64,000 nucleotides of DNA from Flavobacterium oreochromis (GTDB lineage: Bacteria; Bacteroidota; Bacteroidia; Flavobacteriales; Flavobacteriaceae). A model generated the notes under the pieces. The model ran no database searches, was not told where the DNA came from, and worked only from the letters and a program-made list of their open reading frames with translations. The stretch lies in the NCBI RefSeq assembly GCF_019565455.1, contig NZ_CP067377.1:1054001-1118000 (forward strand), written 5' to 3'. A program made the position numbers and the translations under genes. Shown here piece after piece: positions 1 to 8,819 of this stretch (position 1 is the first letter of the stretch; every line of letters starts with the position of its first letter).

Positions 1-327
1 CAATCTAGCACCTTTAGATATAATTAAAGATCCGCTAGTTTCAGAATCCCCTTTAATAATAGTTCCGGGTTCAATCGTAAGAGTTACTCCAGCTGTTACG
101 TATACAGGTCCTTGTAATAGGTATGTATTTCTTTTCTGCAATGTTTTATTGGCTGTGATTTTTCCATATAGAATTTCAGTAGCCTCATTGTATTCCGTCT
201 TTGAAGGTTTAAAATCTGTCCAGTTATTTAACCAGTTAGAAGATCCTATTATTCCCTTTTCTTGCTGTGCATTTGCAGTCATTATTGCAAATAAAGCGAT
301 CCATTTTAAGTTAAGCAATTTCTTCAT
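1..327 (-). CDS. secreted protein, N-terminal part (gene runs off the window)
   Basis: The reading frame starts at 327 and is open to base 1, so only the first 109 codons are visible. The N-terminus MKKLLNLKWIALFAIMTANA is a signal peptide, so the product is exported. The next part reads like a family of flavobacterial surface proteins: a stretch with KITANKTLQKRNTYLLQGPV followed by VTAGVTLTIEPGTIIKGD, a pattern seen in beta-helical or adhesin-like repeats. The rest, including any T9SS sorting tail, lies outside. A second ATG in frame at 336 would add three residues; 327 is preferred because it gives a cleaner signal peptide. Exact function is not known. Confidence 0.7.
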   Translation of the reverse strand, partial: MKKLLNLKWIALFAIMTANAQQEKGIIGSSNWLNNWTDFKPSKTEYNEATEILYGKITANKTLQKRNTYLLQGPVYVTAGVTLTIEPGTIIKGDSETSGSLIISKGARL

Positions 328-399
328 GGGGGTCATTTTTTTAGAAATTTATGCTAATATACTATTTTTTTGTTATTAATCATAATTTTATTATTATTA

Positions 400-837
400 T
401 TATTCGTACAACTGATTTAATTCGCGTAACATATTTTCATAATAGAGAATAGAGGCTACTAAATTCCCTTTATCTGCATAAGGGACCATTGTTGATTGGA
501 AAGCAATTGTTGAATTAACAAAGGCTACAATGTTTTCTTGTTGTTTATCCAATGCACTATTATTATCAGAGGTATCTGGAATACCAACATCTTGCATTGT
601 CATACCTGGTTTATTAGTTAAAGCAAGGTAAGGTAATATATTAACAAGAACTCTGATTCGCTCTTTGTATAATTCCAAAAGTTGTCCTTTGGGCATACCA
701 TCTAATTCACTTTTCTCATGGAACTTTTTAATTGCCGCACCACTCGTACTGATGATACTTTTTGGCTTTTTTGCTTGAGCGTTTATATTTCCTACTGCAA
801 AAAGCATTAATAAGCTTAAAAAGATAATTTTCTTCAT
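400..837 (-). CDS. small secreted hypothetical protein
   Basis: 145 residues. Residues 1-20 (MKKIIFLSLLMLFAVGNINA) are a signal peptide ending in an AxA-like site, so the mature protein should be periplasmic or secreted. The remainder looks helical and soluble, with no cysteines, no membrane segment and no motif I recognise. The gene follows another secreted-protein gene on the same strand with about 70 bases between them, so they could be co-transcribed, but nothing else links them. I do not recognise the family. Confidence 0.7.
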   Translation of the reverse strand: MKKIIFLSLLMLFAVGNINAQAKKPKSIISTSGAAIKKFHEKSELDGMPKGQLLELYKERIRVLVNILPYLALTNKPGMTMQDVGIPDTSDNNSALDKQQENIVAFVNSTIAFQSTMVPYADKGNLVASILYYENMLRELNQLYE

Positions 838-1436
838 GGTTATTCTTCTAATTTCAGTTATTAAAGTTCTAATTGTTCAAAAATATACTTTTAAATTGAA
901 TTAACAATTCTTTATTTGAATTTGTTAATAAATTAAAAAAGTAAATTAAAAATAAATGCATTGATTTTTAAACTATAATACTAAAAGCGTGCCAAAATTC
1001 ATTTAAACATAAAAAATATATTTTTAACTTATGTAAATATTGTGAATAGAAATACAAATTATATCAGTACAAATGTAGTATTTTTTTTATTGGGTTTCAC
1101 ATTTTTTTTTAATTATAACTGAAAAATAACATTTTGTAAATAATATTTTAGATTGAATATACTTATAACGATAATCTATGTTAAAAAAATTAGATTTAAT
1201 TGGTTTTAATCTTTTATTTTTATGATTCTGTAACTTTAAAAATTAGACATTTTAGAGTTTTTTGAACTTAATTGATTAGTTTTTATAAAAAGAGATCTAT
1301 TTTATTTAATAATGTCTGTTAAATCTATTTAAATCAAATGTATTGGAGTAATTTTAGTACTAAGAGATGGAAAATATGGAGTATAAAATTTGTTGAATGT
1401 GTGAAATTTTAGGGATAAGTAATTATTTTTGCTTTT
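838..1436. other. gene-free AT-rich spacer
   Basis: About 600 bases between divergent genes. It has long A and T runs and stop codons in all frames. No tRNA, no clear hairpin and no TAnnTTTG promoter box could be assigned with confidence, although promoters for both flanking genes must lie here. Confidence 0.6.
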
Positions 1437-2585
1437 ATGTTATTTAAAGAGATAGTAGGACACCAGCATGTAAAAAATCATTTATTAACCAGTGCAAGTC
1501 ATGGAAGAATTCCTCATGCACAATTATTTGTTGGACCAGAGGGTTGTGGTATACTAAGAGTGGCTATAGCTTATGCGCAATACGTATTGTGTCAAAATAA
1601 AGATTTTGAAAATCAGGGAGGTATAGATAGTTGCAATATAAAATTTGATCATTTTTCACATCCTGATTTACATTTTGTTTACCCAACAGTTACAACGGAA
1701 GATGTAAAATCAAAACCTAAAAGTTTAGATTTTTTACCACTTTGGCGAGAATTTTTACTAGAAAAACCATATGGTGGTTTATTTGATTGGTATGATAAAT
1801 TAGGAGTAGGGAATAAGCAAGGAGAAATTAGAGTAGAAGATGCTTCTGAAATTTTAAAATCATTAGCTCTTAAGTCTTATGAAGGAGGTTATAAAATTTT
1901 AATTATTTGGATGGCTGATAAAATGAATGTTGCAGCGTCTAATAAATTATTAAAATTACTTGAAGAACCTACAGATAAGACTCTTTTTATTTTAATTACA
2001 GAGAATGAGGAAGATTTATTACAAACGATTCGATCAAGGTGTCAAGTAATAAATTTTGGAAAATTAAGTGAATCTGCGATTTCAAGACATCTAGTTGAAT
2101 TTGAAGGAATTGAAGAAAAAGAAGCTATGAAAATAGCTCATAAATCGCAGGGTAATTATAACAAGGCTTTACAATTGAGTCATCATCAAAATGAAGATGC
2201 TCCATTTGAACAATGGTTCGTCAATTGGGTTCGCGCTGCATTTAGAGCAAAAGGTAATGCTAGTGCAATACAAGACTTAATAAACTGGAGCGAAGAAATT
2301 GCTAAATTAGGAAGAGAAAATCAAAAAAAATTCTTGACTTATTGCATTGAATTATTTCGTCAAGCTCTTTTATTAAATTATGAAGCAGGGGATTTAGTTT
2401 ACTATGAATCAGGTATACAAGGATTTGATTTAAAGAAGTTTGCTCCTTTTATCACAGGACGTAATATAAATGAAATATACAAGGAGTTAAATGATGCTAT
2501 TTATCATATTGAACGAAATGGCAATTCCAAAATTATATTAACTGATTTATCTATAAAACTAACACGTTTAATCCATAAAAATTAA
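1437..2585 (+). CDS. holB: DNA polymerase III subunit delta'
   Basis: 382 residues. Clamp-loader subunit that helps load the sliding clamp at the replication fork. The N-terminus shows the family opening (IVGHQHVKNHLL, then RIPHAQLFVGPEGCG at about 24-38). The P-loop is degenerate, lacking the GK of an active Walker A, as expected for delta', which does not hydrolyse ATP. The AAA+ core continues with LLKLLEEPTDKTLFILITE and the SRC motif in TIRSRCQVI, whose arginine acts on the neighbouring subunit in this family. It is followed four bases later by a DoxX-like gene on the same strand. Start chosen at the ATG that begins the conserved N-terminus. Confidence 0.9.
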   Translation: MLFKEIVGHQHVKNHLLTSASHGRIPHAQLFVGPEGCGILRVAIAYAQYVLCQNKDFENQGGIDSCNIKFDHFSHPDLHFVYPTVTTEDVKSKPKSLDFLPLWREFLLEKPYGGLFDWYDKLGVGNKQGEIRVEDASEILKSLALKSYEGGYKILIIWMADKMNVAASNKLLKLLEEPTDKTLFILITENEEDLLQTIRSRCQVINFGKLSESAISRHLVEFEGIEEKEAMKIAHKSQGNYNKALQLSHHQNEDAPFEQWFVNWVRAAFRAKGNASAIQDLINWSEEIAKLGRENQKKFLTYCIELFRQALLLNYEAGDLVYYESGIQGFDLKKFAPFITGRNINEIYKELNDAIYHIERNGNSKIILTDLSIKLTRLIHKN

Positions 2586-2589
2586 GATT

Positions 2590-2973
2590 ATGAACAACCT
2601 AGCTAGCTTACTTATTTTAGCTTTTTTAGCTATTACTTTTTTACAATCAGGGTATGATAAATTTACTGATTATCAAGGTAATTTAAATTGGTTAAAAGAT
2701 CATTTTAAGAATACTATTTTTGATGGTAAAGTATCTATTTCTTTAAATATACTACTAGCTTTTGAAATTATAGCAGGTATACTTTGTATTGTAGGTGGAA
2801 TAGAACTATTGGTAAATGAAGGAACAACATTTGGAAAATATGGTGCTGCTGTTTCATGTGTAACACTTTTAATGCTTCTTTTTGGACAAAGAATAGCCAA
2901 AGATTATGATGGTGCAAGGACTATTGCAATTTATTTTATAATTGCTGTACTGGGTCTATATTTATTACAATAG
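2590..2973 (+). CDS. DoxX-like membrane protein
   Basis: 127 residues with about four hydrophobic helices: residues 5-20, about 48-68, about 82-98 and 108-126. The first helix ends in FLQSGYDKF, the usual DoxX/DoxD-like opening. DoxX-family proteins are small inner-membrane proteins; most have no defined biochemical role, though some are linked to quinone or thiol redox chemistry. It lies four bases after holB, so the two are probably co-transcribed, ending at the strong hairpin at 2984-3020. Confidence 0.75.
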   Translation: MNNLASLLILAFLAITFLQSGYDKFTDYQGNLNWLKDHFKNTIFDGKVSISLNILLAFEIIAGILCIVGGIELLVNEGTTFGKYGAAVSCVTLLMLLFGQRIAKDYDGARTIAIYFIIAVLGLYLLQ

Positions 2974-2983
2974 AAAATCATAT

Positions 2984-3020
2984 AAAAAGGGCTGTTTCAG
3001 ATTTAGAAACAGCCCTTTTT
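2984..3020. terminator. bidirectional intrinsic terminator
   Basis: Perfect inverted repeat: 2984-2998 (AAAAAGGGCTGTTTC) pairs with 3006-3020, leaving a 7-base loop, with T-rich tracts on both sides. It sits between the converging DoxX-like and OmpH-like genes and can serve both. Confidence 0.9.
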
Positions 3021-3601
3021 TTATTTTTTAACTTCTTTATTATCAGATTCTTTTTTGTTTCTGCTTTTTTTCCTTCGGAAGCATATTTTTCATTTAAAGC
3101 TTTTAAAACTTCTTTCGTTATATCATAACTATCTTTTGCATATAAAACACTTGCTGCATCACCTGTACCATATATGTAATCATAACCATTTTTCTTTCCG
3201 TAATCTTTTATAAAGGTACGTACTTTTTCAACTACAGAATCACGTTTAGAACCTCCTTCAGCTTGTAATTGTTGTGCAATAGCTTGTTCTGCATATGCTA
3301 ATTGTTGTGAACGTTGCTGTAATTCAGCATATTTTTGTTGCGCCCAAGCTTGTCCTTTAGCCATAGCGTTTTGTTGAAAATTAGCTTTTTCTGCTTCTAA
3401 TTTTCTAGCTTCAACCTCTAATTCACGACCTTTAACTTCTCCTTTTGTTTTGAATTTATCCTGTAATTCTTTGGCTTCAGTATAATCTTCCATAAGTTTT
3501 ACAGTGTCAATATAAGCTGTTTTTACCTCTTTAGCTTCAGGTGTTTTATTACACGCTACTACGGCAGATAAAACAACCGCCATCATTACAAGCTTTTTCA
3601 T
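3021..3601 (-). CDS. OmpH/Skp-like periplasmic lipoprotein (frameshifted at its end)
   Basis: The N-terminus MKKLVMMAVVLSAVVAC carries a lipobox with the cysteine at residue 17, so this is a lipoprotein. The body (TAYIDTVKLMEDYTEAKEL, then a long glutamine- and alanine-rich coiled coil) is typical of the OmpH/Skp family, which chaperones unfolded outer-membrane proteins in the periplasm. As written, the frame runs on to 2978, straight through the terminator, ending in an unlikely tail. Adding one A to the run at 3051-3056 gives an acidic-basic tail ending NKEVKK with a stop at 3021, just before the terminator. I take that as the true end (193 residues) and the frameshift as a sequencing error or a very recent mutation. 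Confidence 0.8.
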
Positions 3602-4069
3602 TCTATTTATAATTTATAATTTTTTGTAAAAGTAAACTTTTATTCGAAAATACCCGATACAAAAAATAAATGAATTAATAATTAAAAAACATCAAAAAAT
3701 AAAAGATAAAATCAATATAATAAAAAATTATTTGAACAAACTGTCTAATAATAAATTTTTATTAAAAACGACTTCAATAAATCTATTTTAAGAGTGTTTT
3801 TTTCTTAAACCACTAGTATATATAGCAAAAACAGAAATAATGTCTTAAATCAAGTCTAATGTATTTTAAAAAAGAAATAAAATAAAAAATGATTTAAAAA
3901 TCAAGAATAAGCTTTATGAATAAAATTTGTTCTAAAATTTTATCTTGTAATACTAAAAATAAGAAATAAAGATCCCTGAAATAAGATAAAAGACTAAATA
4001 AAAAAAATGATATATTTTTTTAAATCCATAAAACATATCAATTAAATATTTTTTGAAAACAAATTAAGT

Positions 4070-4085
4070 TTTTTCACGTGAAACA
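4070..4085. promoter_or_regulatory. parS-like site 1
   Basis: TTTTTCACGTGAAACA differs from the classical ParB site TGTTTCACGTGAAACA at one position. ParB binding here would nucleate the partition complex used in chromosome segregation. Confidence 0.75.
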
Positions 4086-4360
4086 TTTAAAAAATCATAT
4101 AGTATTTACAATGAATACTAAAGTGAAATATTTTAAAGTTTTATGATGTTTTATTAAATATAAAAAAATTTATTTAAAACTATTATTTCATAATAAAAAC
4201 AAATAAAAATAAACTAAAATAAAGCTATTTTAAGAGGTTTTTAAAAACAAACCAATACATCTTATATAAACATAATAAAAAGTCTCTTAAAATAGATTTA
4301 AATGCTTTTTAAATAAAAAACAAAAGAGATAAAAGCAATATAGTAATGCTTATTAATAAA

Positions 4361-4376
4361 AATTCCACGTGAAACA
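4361..4376. promoter_or_regulatory. parS-like site 2
   Basis: AATTCCACGTGAAACA matches the consensus TGTTNCACGTGAAACA except for the two outermost left bases. Confidence 0.7.
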
Positions 4377-4685
4377 TGTGAAAAGTATTAGTCATAATCA
4401 AAAATAAATTTGATAAATAGGAAATAAGAATTTATATCTATTAATTCTAAAAATTAAATATTTTAAGATGTTGTTATAAAATAGTTTTATACCGGTTTTA
4501 TCTAAATTAACAATTATAATCTCTATAAAAATAATCATAAGATTTTATAAAAATTAATTATTCTGATAAAGCATGATTAATAAAATTATCTGATTTATAG
4601 AAAAGGGGAGAAGGCATAACATTATCATGTATTAAAATCTATGATCAATATTGTCAATTCTGATCAAAATATTTTTTAAATGTAA

Positions 4686-4701
4686 AATTTCACGTGGAAC
4701 A
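4686..4701. promoter_or_regulatory. parS-like site 3
   Basis: AATTTCACGTGGAACA. Read on the other strand it is TGTTCCACGTGAAATT, the common parS form with the outer bases changed. Confidence 0.7.
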
Positions 4702-4750
4702 AATAAGGATCGTTATATTTTAAAGGATAAATTAGTAAGAACTAAAATCA

Positions 4751-4766
4751 ATTTTCACGTGGAACA
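4751..4766. promoter_or_regulatory. parS-like site 4
   Basis: ATTTTCACGTGGAACA; on the minus strand TGTTCCACGTGAAAAT. It lies 65 bases from site 3 and about 150 bases before the tandem array. Confidence 0.7.
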
Positions 4767-4920
4767 TTTCGAGAATAATTTCTACAAATAAAAACTATTA
4801 GTAAATCAGTTTAAAATAATAAGGGAAGAATAAAATCAATATAAAAACAAAAAAAATGATTTTTACTCAATTTTTTTGTTTTTTTGAGTAAAAATCGAAA
4901 TATTTTTTTCAATTTGAGAA

Positions 4921-5658
4921 GTTTCTCAAAAATACTTCTCAAAATACTTCTCAAAATACTTCTCAAAATACTTCTCAAAATACTTCTCAAAATACTTCTC
5001 AAAATACTTCTCAAAATACTTCTCAAAATACTTCTCAAAATACTTCTCAAAATACTTCTCAAAATACTTCTCAAAATACTTCTCAAAATACTTCTCAAAA
5101 TACTTCTCAAAATACTTCTCAAAATACTTCTCAAAATACTTCTCAAAATACTTCTCAAAATACTTCTCAAAATACTTCTCAAAATACTTCTCAAAATACT
5201 TCTCAAAATACTTCTCAAAATACTTTCAAAATACTTCTCAAAATACTTCTCAAAATACTTTCAAAATACTCTCAAAATACTTCTCAAAATACTTCTCAAA
5301 ATACTTCTCAAAATACTTCTCAAAATACTTCTCAAAATACTTCTCAAAATACTTCTCAAAATACTTTCAAAATACTTCTCAAAATACTTTCAAAATACTT
5401 CTCAAAATGACTTTCAAAATACTTTCAAAATACTTCTCAAAATACTTCTCAAAATACTTCTCAAAATACTTCTCAAAATACTTCTCAAAATACTTCTCAA
5501 AATACTTCTCAAAATACTTCTCAAAATACTTCTCAAAATACTTCTCAAAATACTTCTCAAAATACTTCTCAAAATACTTCTCAAAATACTTCTCAAAATA
5601 CTTCTCAAAATACTTCTCAAAATACTTCTCAAAATACTTCTCAAAATACTTCTCAAAA
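4921..5658. repeat. 12-bp tandem repeat array, about 60 copies
   Basis: The unit is TACTTCTCAAAA, repeated almost without change across about 740 bases. Around 5221-5274 and 5360-5430 there are shortened 11-base units (ACTTTCAAAAT or ACTCTCAAAAT) and one TGACTTTC variant, which splits the array into blocks. Because 12 is a multiple of 3, several frames stay open, but the predicted peptides are only monotonous four-residue repeats, have no start context and run on both strands, so I do not call a protein. The array is flanked by parS-like sites on both sides. Confidence 0.95.
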
Positions 5659-5793
5659 AGTAAGAAGTAAAATATCAAAATAAAAATATAGTAAAAAGAA
5701 ATTTAAGTTTTCTTTTAATAATATGTTTTTTAAACTAAATAAAATTATAGAAAATAGAAAAGAGGAAATATAAATTAAAAATATATAGAAAAT

Positions 5794-5824
5794 AATAAAG
5801 CGAATCAAATTGATTCGCTTTATT
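5794..5824 (-). terminator. hairpin terminator after the methyltransferase gene
   Basis: Near-perfect inverted repeat AATAAAGCGAATCA / TGATTCGCTTTATT with a three-base loop, 20 bases past the minus-strand stop at 5844 and followed on that strand by a T-rich stretch. Confidence 0.75.
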
Positions 5825-5843
5825 TATATTACAGTAAAATATT

Positions 5844-6695
5844 TTAATTGTCATTCTTTATAATGTAAATGTGAGAAGAAAATTCTTTTTTAGCACCTGC
5901 TTTAATATTTGATTTTAATCCAATCCAAAAAGCATTAAAAAAATTCATCTTTCCATTTTTATATTTCTCTGATAAAAGTGAAACATAAAAACTATCAAAA
6001 ATCATTGGATGAATTTGAGTAACTTTCATTTTTTGATTATTAAATAATTTTTCGATACTTTTTTTAGAAAAATGCCATAAATGTCTAGGTACATCATAAG
6101 CTGCCCAAAATTTCCCATAATATTGAGCATCGTATGATTTATAATTTGGAACTGCAATTACTAAAGTACCATCAGGTTTTAATAAACGTTTTAATTCTTG
6201 AATTTGTTCTTCTAAATTTGGCACATGCTCTAAAACGTGCCACATTGTAATAAGATCAACAGAATGATCAGAAATTACTTGAGTTTCATTTACTAATTCT
6301 ATTCCTTTTGATAAAGCTAAATTGCGGGCATTAAGATTAGGCTCAAATCCTTTAGTAATCCAACCTGCATTTTTTGCTGTAACTAAAAAATCACCTGTAC
6401 CAGCTCCAATATCAAGAAGAAGTCCTTTAGATTTATGTATACTACTGATTAAAGCTACTTTTTTAATTAAAGCATATGATTTTACTAAATGATATAAACG
6501 TTCAAAAAAAGAACGTTTACCATCTGTATGCGAAATATAATCTTCACTTTCATAATAAGCTCCCAATTGTTCTAAAGAAGGCTGGGGATGTGTTTTTAAT
6601 AATTCAGTCTCGGGATCTAATAACAAGTCAAAACTTTCATTAGAAACGGAATGATCTTGCACTTTTATATAACTATTTTGTTCTAAAAAATTCAT
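5844..6695 (-). CDS. class I SAM-dependent methyltransferase
   Basis: 283 residues. The glycine-rich SAM-binding motif I is LLDIGAGTGDFL at about 93-104, followed by an acidic residue at the end of strand 2 (FEPN), and later motifs around DLITMWHVLEHVPN and LLKPDGTLVIAVPNY. This arrangement is the methyltransferase type 11/UbiE-like fold. The first 60 residues (including HPQPSLEQLGAYYESEDYISH) form an N-terminal extension common in flavobacterial enzymes whose substrate is not known, sometimes placed with cell-surface glycan genes. It is a single-gene unit between its terminator and a parS-like site. Substrate cannot be told from sequence. Confidence 0.85.
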   Translation of the reverse strand: MNFLEQNSYIKVQDHSVSNESFDLLLDPETELLKTHPQPSLEQLGAYYESEDYISHTDGKRSFFERLYHLVKSYALIKKVALISSIHKSKGLLLDIGAGTGDFLVTAKNAGWITKGFEPNLNARNLALSKGIELVNETQVISDHSVDLITMWHVLEHVPNLEEQIQELKRLLKPDGTLVIAVPNYKSYDAQYYGKFWAAYDVPRHLWHFSKKSIEKLFNNQKMKVTQIHPMIFDSFYVSLLSEKYKNGKMNFFNAFWIGLKSNIKAGAKKEFSSHIYIIKNDN

Positions 6696-6740
6696 TTGTG
6701 TAATAAAGCTTTAATTTAATTAGAATAATATATTTCTAAA

Positions 6741-6756
6741 AGTTCCACGTGAAACA
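6741..6756. promoter_or_regulatory. parS-like site 5
   Basis: AGTTCCACGTGAAACA matches TGTTNCACGTGAAACA except for the first base. It lies between the methyltransferase and mnmG genes. Confidence 0.8.
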
Positions 6757-6787
6757 TATTATTCTTTTAGTGTATTTCTAAAGGTGG

Positions 6788-8659
6788 TTATCTTCCCATA
6801 TAAACTAACATAACAGAAATATCATTTGGCGATACTCCACTAATTCTTGATGCTTGTGATATTGTAACAGGACGAATCTTTTTTAATTTCTCACGTGCTT
6901 CATATGATAAAGATTTTAATTGATCATAATCAAAAGTATCAGGTATACGTATATTTTCTAAACGGTGTAATTTTTCAGCATTTGCACGTTCTTTTTCTAT
7001 ATAACCTGAATACTTTACTTGTATTTCTGATTGTTCTATTATTTCTTCATCTAAATCGCTTAAGGCAATGTATTCTTTAACTTTTTCAAATTTCATCATA
7101 TCTTCCATTTGTATTTGAGGACGAGAAAAAATTTTAAACATTTTATCACCTTGAGTAATAGGAGAGCTTAACTTAGCTTCTAAAACAGGATTAGCTTCTT
7201 TAATAGAAACAGAAGTTTCTCTAAAGAAAGTAACCATTTTTTCAGCTTGATTAAATTTATACTCCATACGTTTTAATCGTTCTTCACTAGCTAAACCTAT
7301 TGCATTTGATTTAGGAGTCAAACGATAATCAGCATTATCTTGACGTAATAAAGTTCTATATTCAGCACGAGAAGTAAACATACGATAAGGTTCTTCTGTA
7401 CCTTTTGTAATCAAATCATCAATTAAAACACCTATATAAGCTTCATCTCTTTTTAAAGTAAAAGGATCTCTTTCTTGTGATTTTAAAGCGGCATTAATAC
7501 CAGCCATTAAACCTTGTGAAGCAGCTTCTTCATATCCTGTAGTCCCATTAATCTGTCCTGCAAAATACAAACCAGAAATAAGTTTTGTTTCTAAAGTATG
7601 CCTTAACTGAGTAGGAGGGAAGTAATCATACTCTATAGCATATCCTGCTCTAAAAAATTTTACATTTTCAAAACCTTCAACTGAACGCAAAGCTTTAAAC
7701 TGAACATCTTCTGGAAGTGAAGTAGAAAATCCATTTACATATACTTCTACAGTATTCCATCCTTCTGGTTCAACAAAGAGTTGATGACGATCTTTATCAG
7801 CAAAACGATTAATTTTATCTTCTATAGAAGGACAATAACGAGGACCTAAAGATTTAATACGACCATTAAACATAGGAGAACGATCAAATCCTTCACGCAA
7901 TAAATCATGCACTAAAGGAGAAGTATAAGTCATATAACAATCACGTTGTTTTTTTAAAGGTTTCGTGTAATCTGAAAAAGAAAATTTAGCTGGATTTAAA
8001 TCTCCTGGTTCTACACGCATTTTAGTATAATCTAAAGAACGTCCATCAACACGTGGAGGTGTACCTGTTTTCATACGTCCTGCTTGAAAACCTAAACGAA
8101 CTAAATCTTCTGTTATACCATAAGATGCGCTTTCACCAACACGTCCTCCTCCAAACTGTTTCTCTCCAATATGTATTAAACCATTTAAAAAAGTACCATT
8201 AGTTAAAACAACTGTTTTAGCATAAATAGATAAACCTATAGCTGTTTTTACTCCTATTACATTTTCTCCTTCAGTTATTAATCCTACAACCATTTCTTGA
8301 TAAAAATCAAGATTAGGTGTTTGTTCCAACATTAAACGCCATTCTTCTGAGAAACGCATACGATCACTCTGGCAGCGTGGGGACCACATAGCTGGTCCTT
8401 TAGATTGATTTAACATTTTAAATTGAATTGCAGTCTTATCAGACACTATACCTGAATAACCACCTAAAGCATCTATCTCACGAACAATTTGCCCTTTTGC
8501 AATTCCCCCCATAGCAGGATTACAAGACATCTGAGCTATATTCTGAAGACTCATTGTAATCAACAAAGTTCTAGAACCTAAGTTTGCTGCTGCTGCTGCT
8601 GCTTCACAACCAGCATGTCCTGCACCCACTACTATTACATCATAACTCTCTATAAACAT
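6788..8659 (-). CDS. mnmG: tRNA uridine-5-carboxymethylaminomethyl modification enzyme MnmG
   Basis: 623 residues, full length for the family. With MnmE it installs the cmnm5 group at wobble uridine 34 of certain tRNAs, using FAD. The N-terminal FAD-binding motif is VVGAGHAGCEAAAAAA at about 10-25. Other signatures are SCNPAMGGIAKGQIVREIDA, CPSIEDKINRFADKDRHQ and GLYFAGQINGTTGYEEAASQ. The C-terminal helical domain (VKYSGYIEKERANAEKLHRL, then SYEAREKLKKIRPVTISQAS) is the part that contacts MnmE and tRNA. mnmG often lies near the replication origin in bacteria, which fits the parS-like sites on both sides. Confidence 0.97.
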   Translation of the reverse strand: MFIESYDVIVVGAGHAGCEAAAAAANLGSRTLLITMSLQNIAQMSCNPAMGGIAKGQIVREIDALGGYSGIVSDKTAIQFKMLNQSKGPAMWSPRCQSDRMRFSEEWRLMLEQTPNLDFYQEMVVGLITEGENVIGVKTAIGLSIYAKTVVLTNGTFLNGLIHIGEKQFGGGRVGESASYGITEDLVRLGFQAGRMKTGTPPRVDGRSLDYTKMRVEPGDLNPAKFSFSDYTKPLKKQRDCYMTYTSPLVHDLLREGFDRSPMFNGRIKSLGPRYCPSIEDKINRFADKDRHQLFVEPEGWNTVEVYVNGFSTSLPEDVQFKALRSVEGFENVKFFRAGYAIEYDYFPPTQLRHTLETKLISGLYFAGQINGTTGYEEAASQGLMAGINAALKSQERDPFTLKRDEAYIGVLIDDLITKGTEEPYRMFTSRAEYRTLLRQDNADYRLTPKSNAIGLASEERLKRMEYKFNQAEKMVTFFRETSVSIKEANPVLEAKLSSPITQGDKMFKIFSRPQIQMEDMMKFEKVKEYIALSDLDEEIIEQSEIQVKYSGYIEKERANAEKLHRLENIRIPDTFDYDQLKSLSYEAREKLKKIRPVTISQASRISGVSPNDISVMLVYMGR

Positions 8660-8713
8660 TATATATCTTTAAAATAATTCATTTTTTTATAAAACTTTTT
8701 CTTTATTTTAAAG

Positions 8714-8819
8714 TGTTTCACGTGAAACACTTTAAAATAAAAAGAAAAAGTTCCACGTGAAACAAATAAAATTTGTTTCACGTGGAACTAAGATTATTAA
8801 TTATGTTTCACGTGAAACA
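8714..8819. promoter_or_regulatory. cluster of four parS sites (sites 6-9)
   Basis: Site 6, 8714-8729, TGTTTCACGTGAAACA, exact consensus. Site 7, 8749-8764, AGTTCCACGTGAAACA. Site 8, 8774-8789, TGTTTCACGTGGAACT. Site 9, 8804-8819, exact consensus again. Four sites within 106 bases make this the densest ParB target in the window and the likely nucleation point. Site 9 overlaps the last codons of ybeY, where it is translated as MFHVKH. Confidence 0.9.

Larger units (their letters stand above)
3602..4920. other. long AT-rich non-coding region with four parS-like sites
   Basis: About 1.3 kb with no credible gene. It contains four parS-like 16-mers (listed separately) and several related short elements: ATCTATTTTAAGAG near 3780, AGCTATTTTAAGAGG near 4223 and the inverted form CTCTTAAAATAGAT near 4283. 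These resemble the repeat family found again at 16.1-16.6 kb. It leads directly into the 12-bp tandem array. Confidence 0.6.

Noticed and set aside
4811..5678. Long reading frames made of repeated LLKI, KYFS, SILR or KYFE units on both strands
   Set aside because: They are by-products of a 12-base tandem repeat that has no stop codon in several frames. No start context, no unique sequence and no known protein family.
6891..8052. Other CACGTG hexamers within mnmG
   Set aside because: They lack the TTTC/GAAA flanks of parS (for example TCTCACGTGCTTC), so I do not count them as ParB sites.
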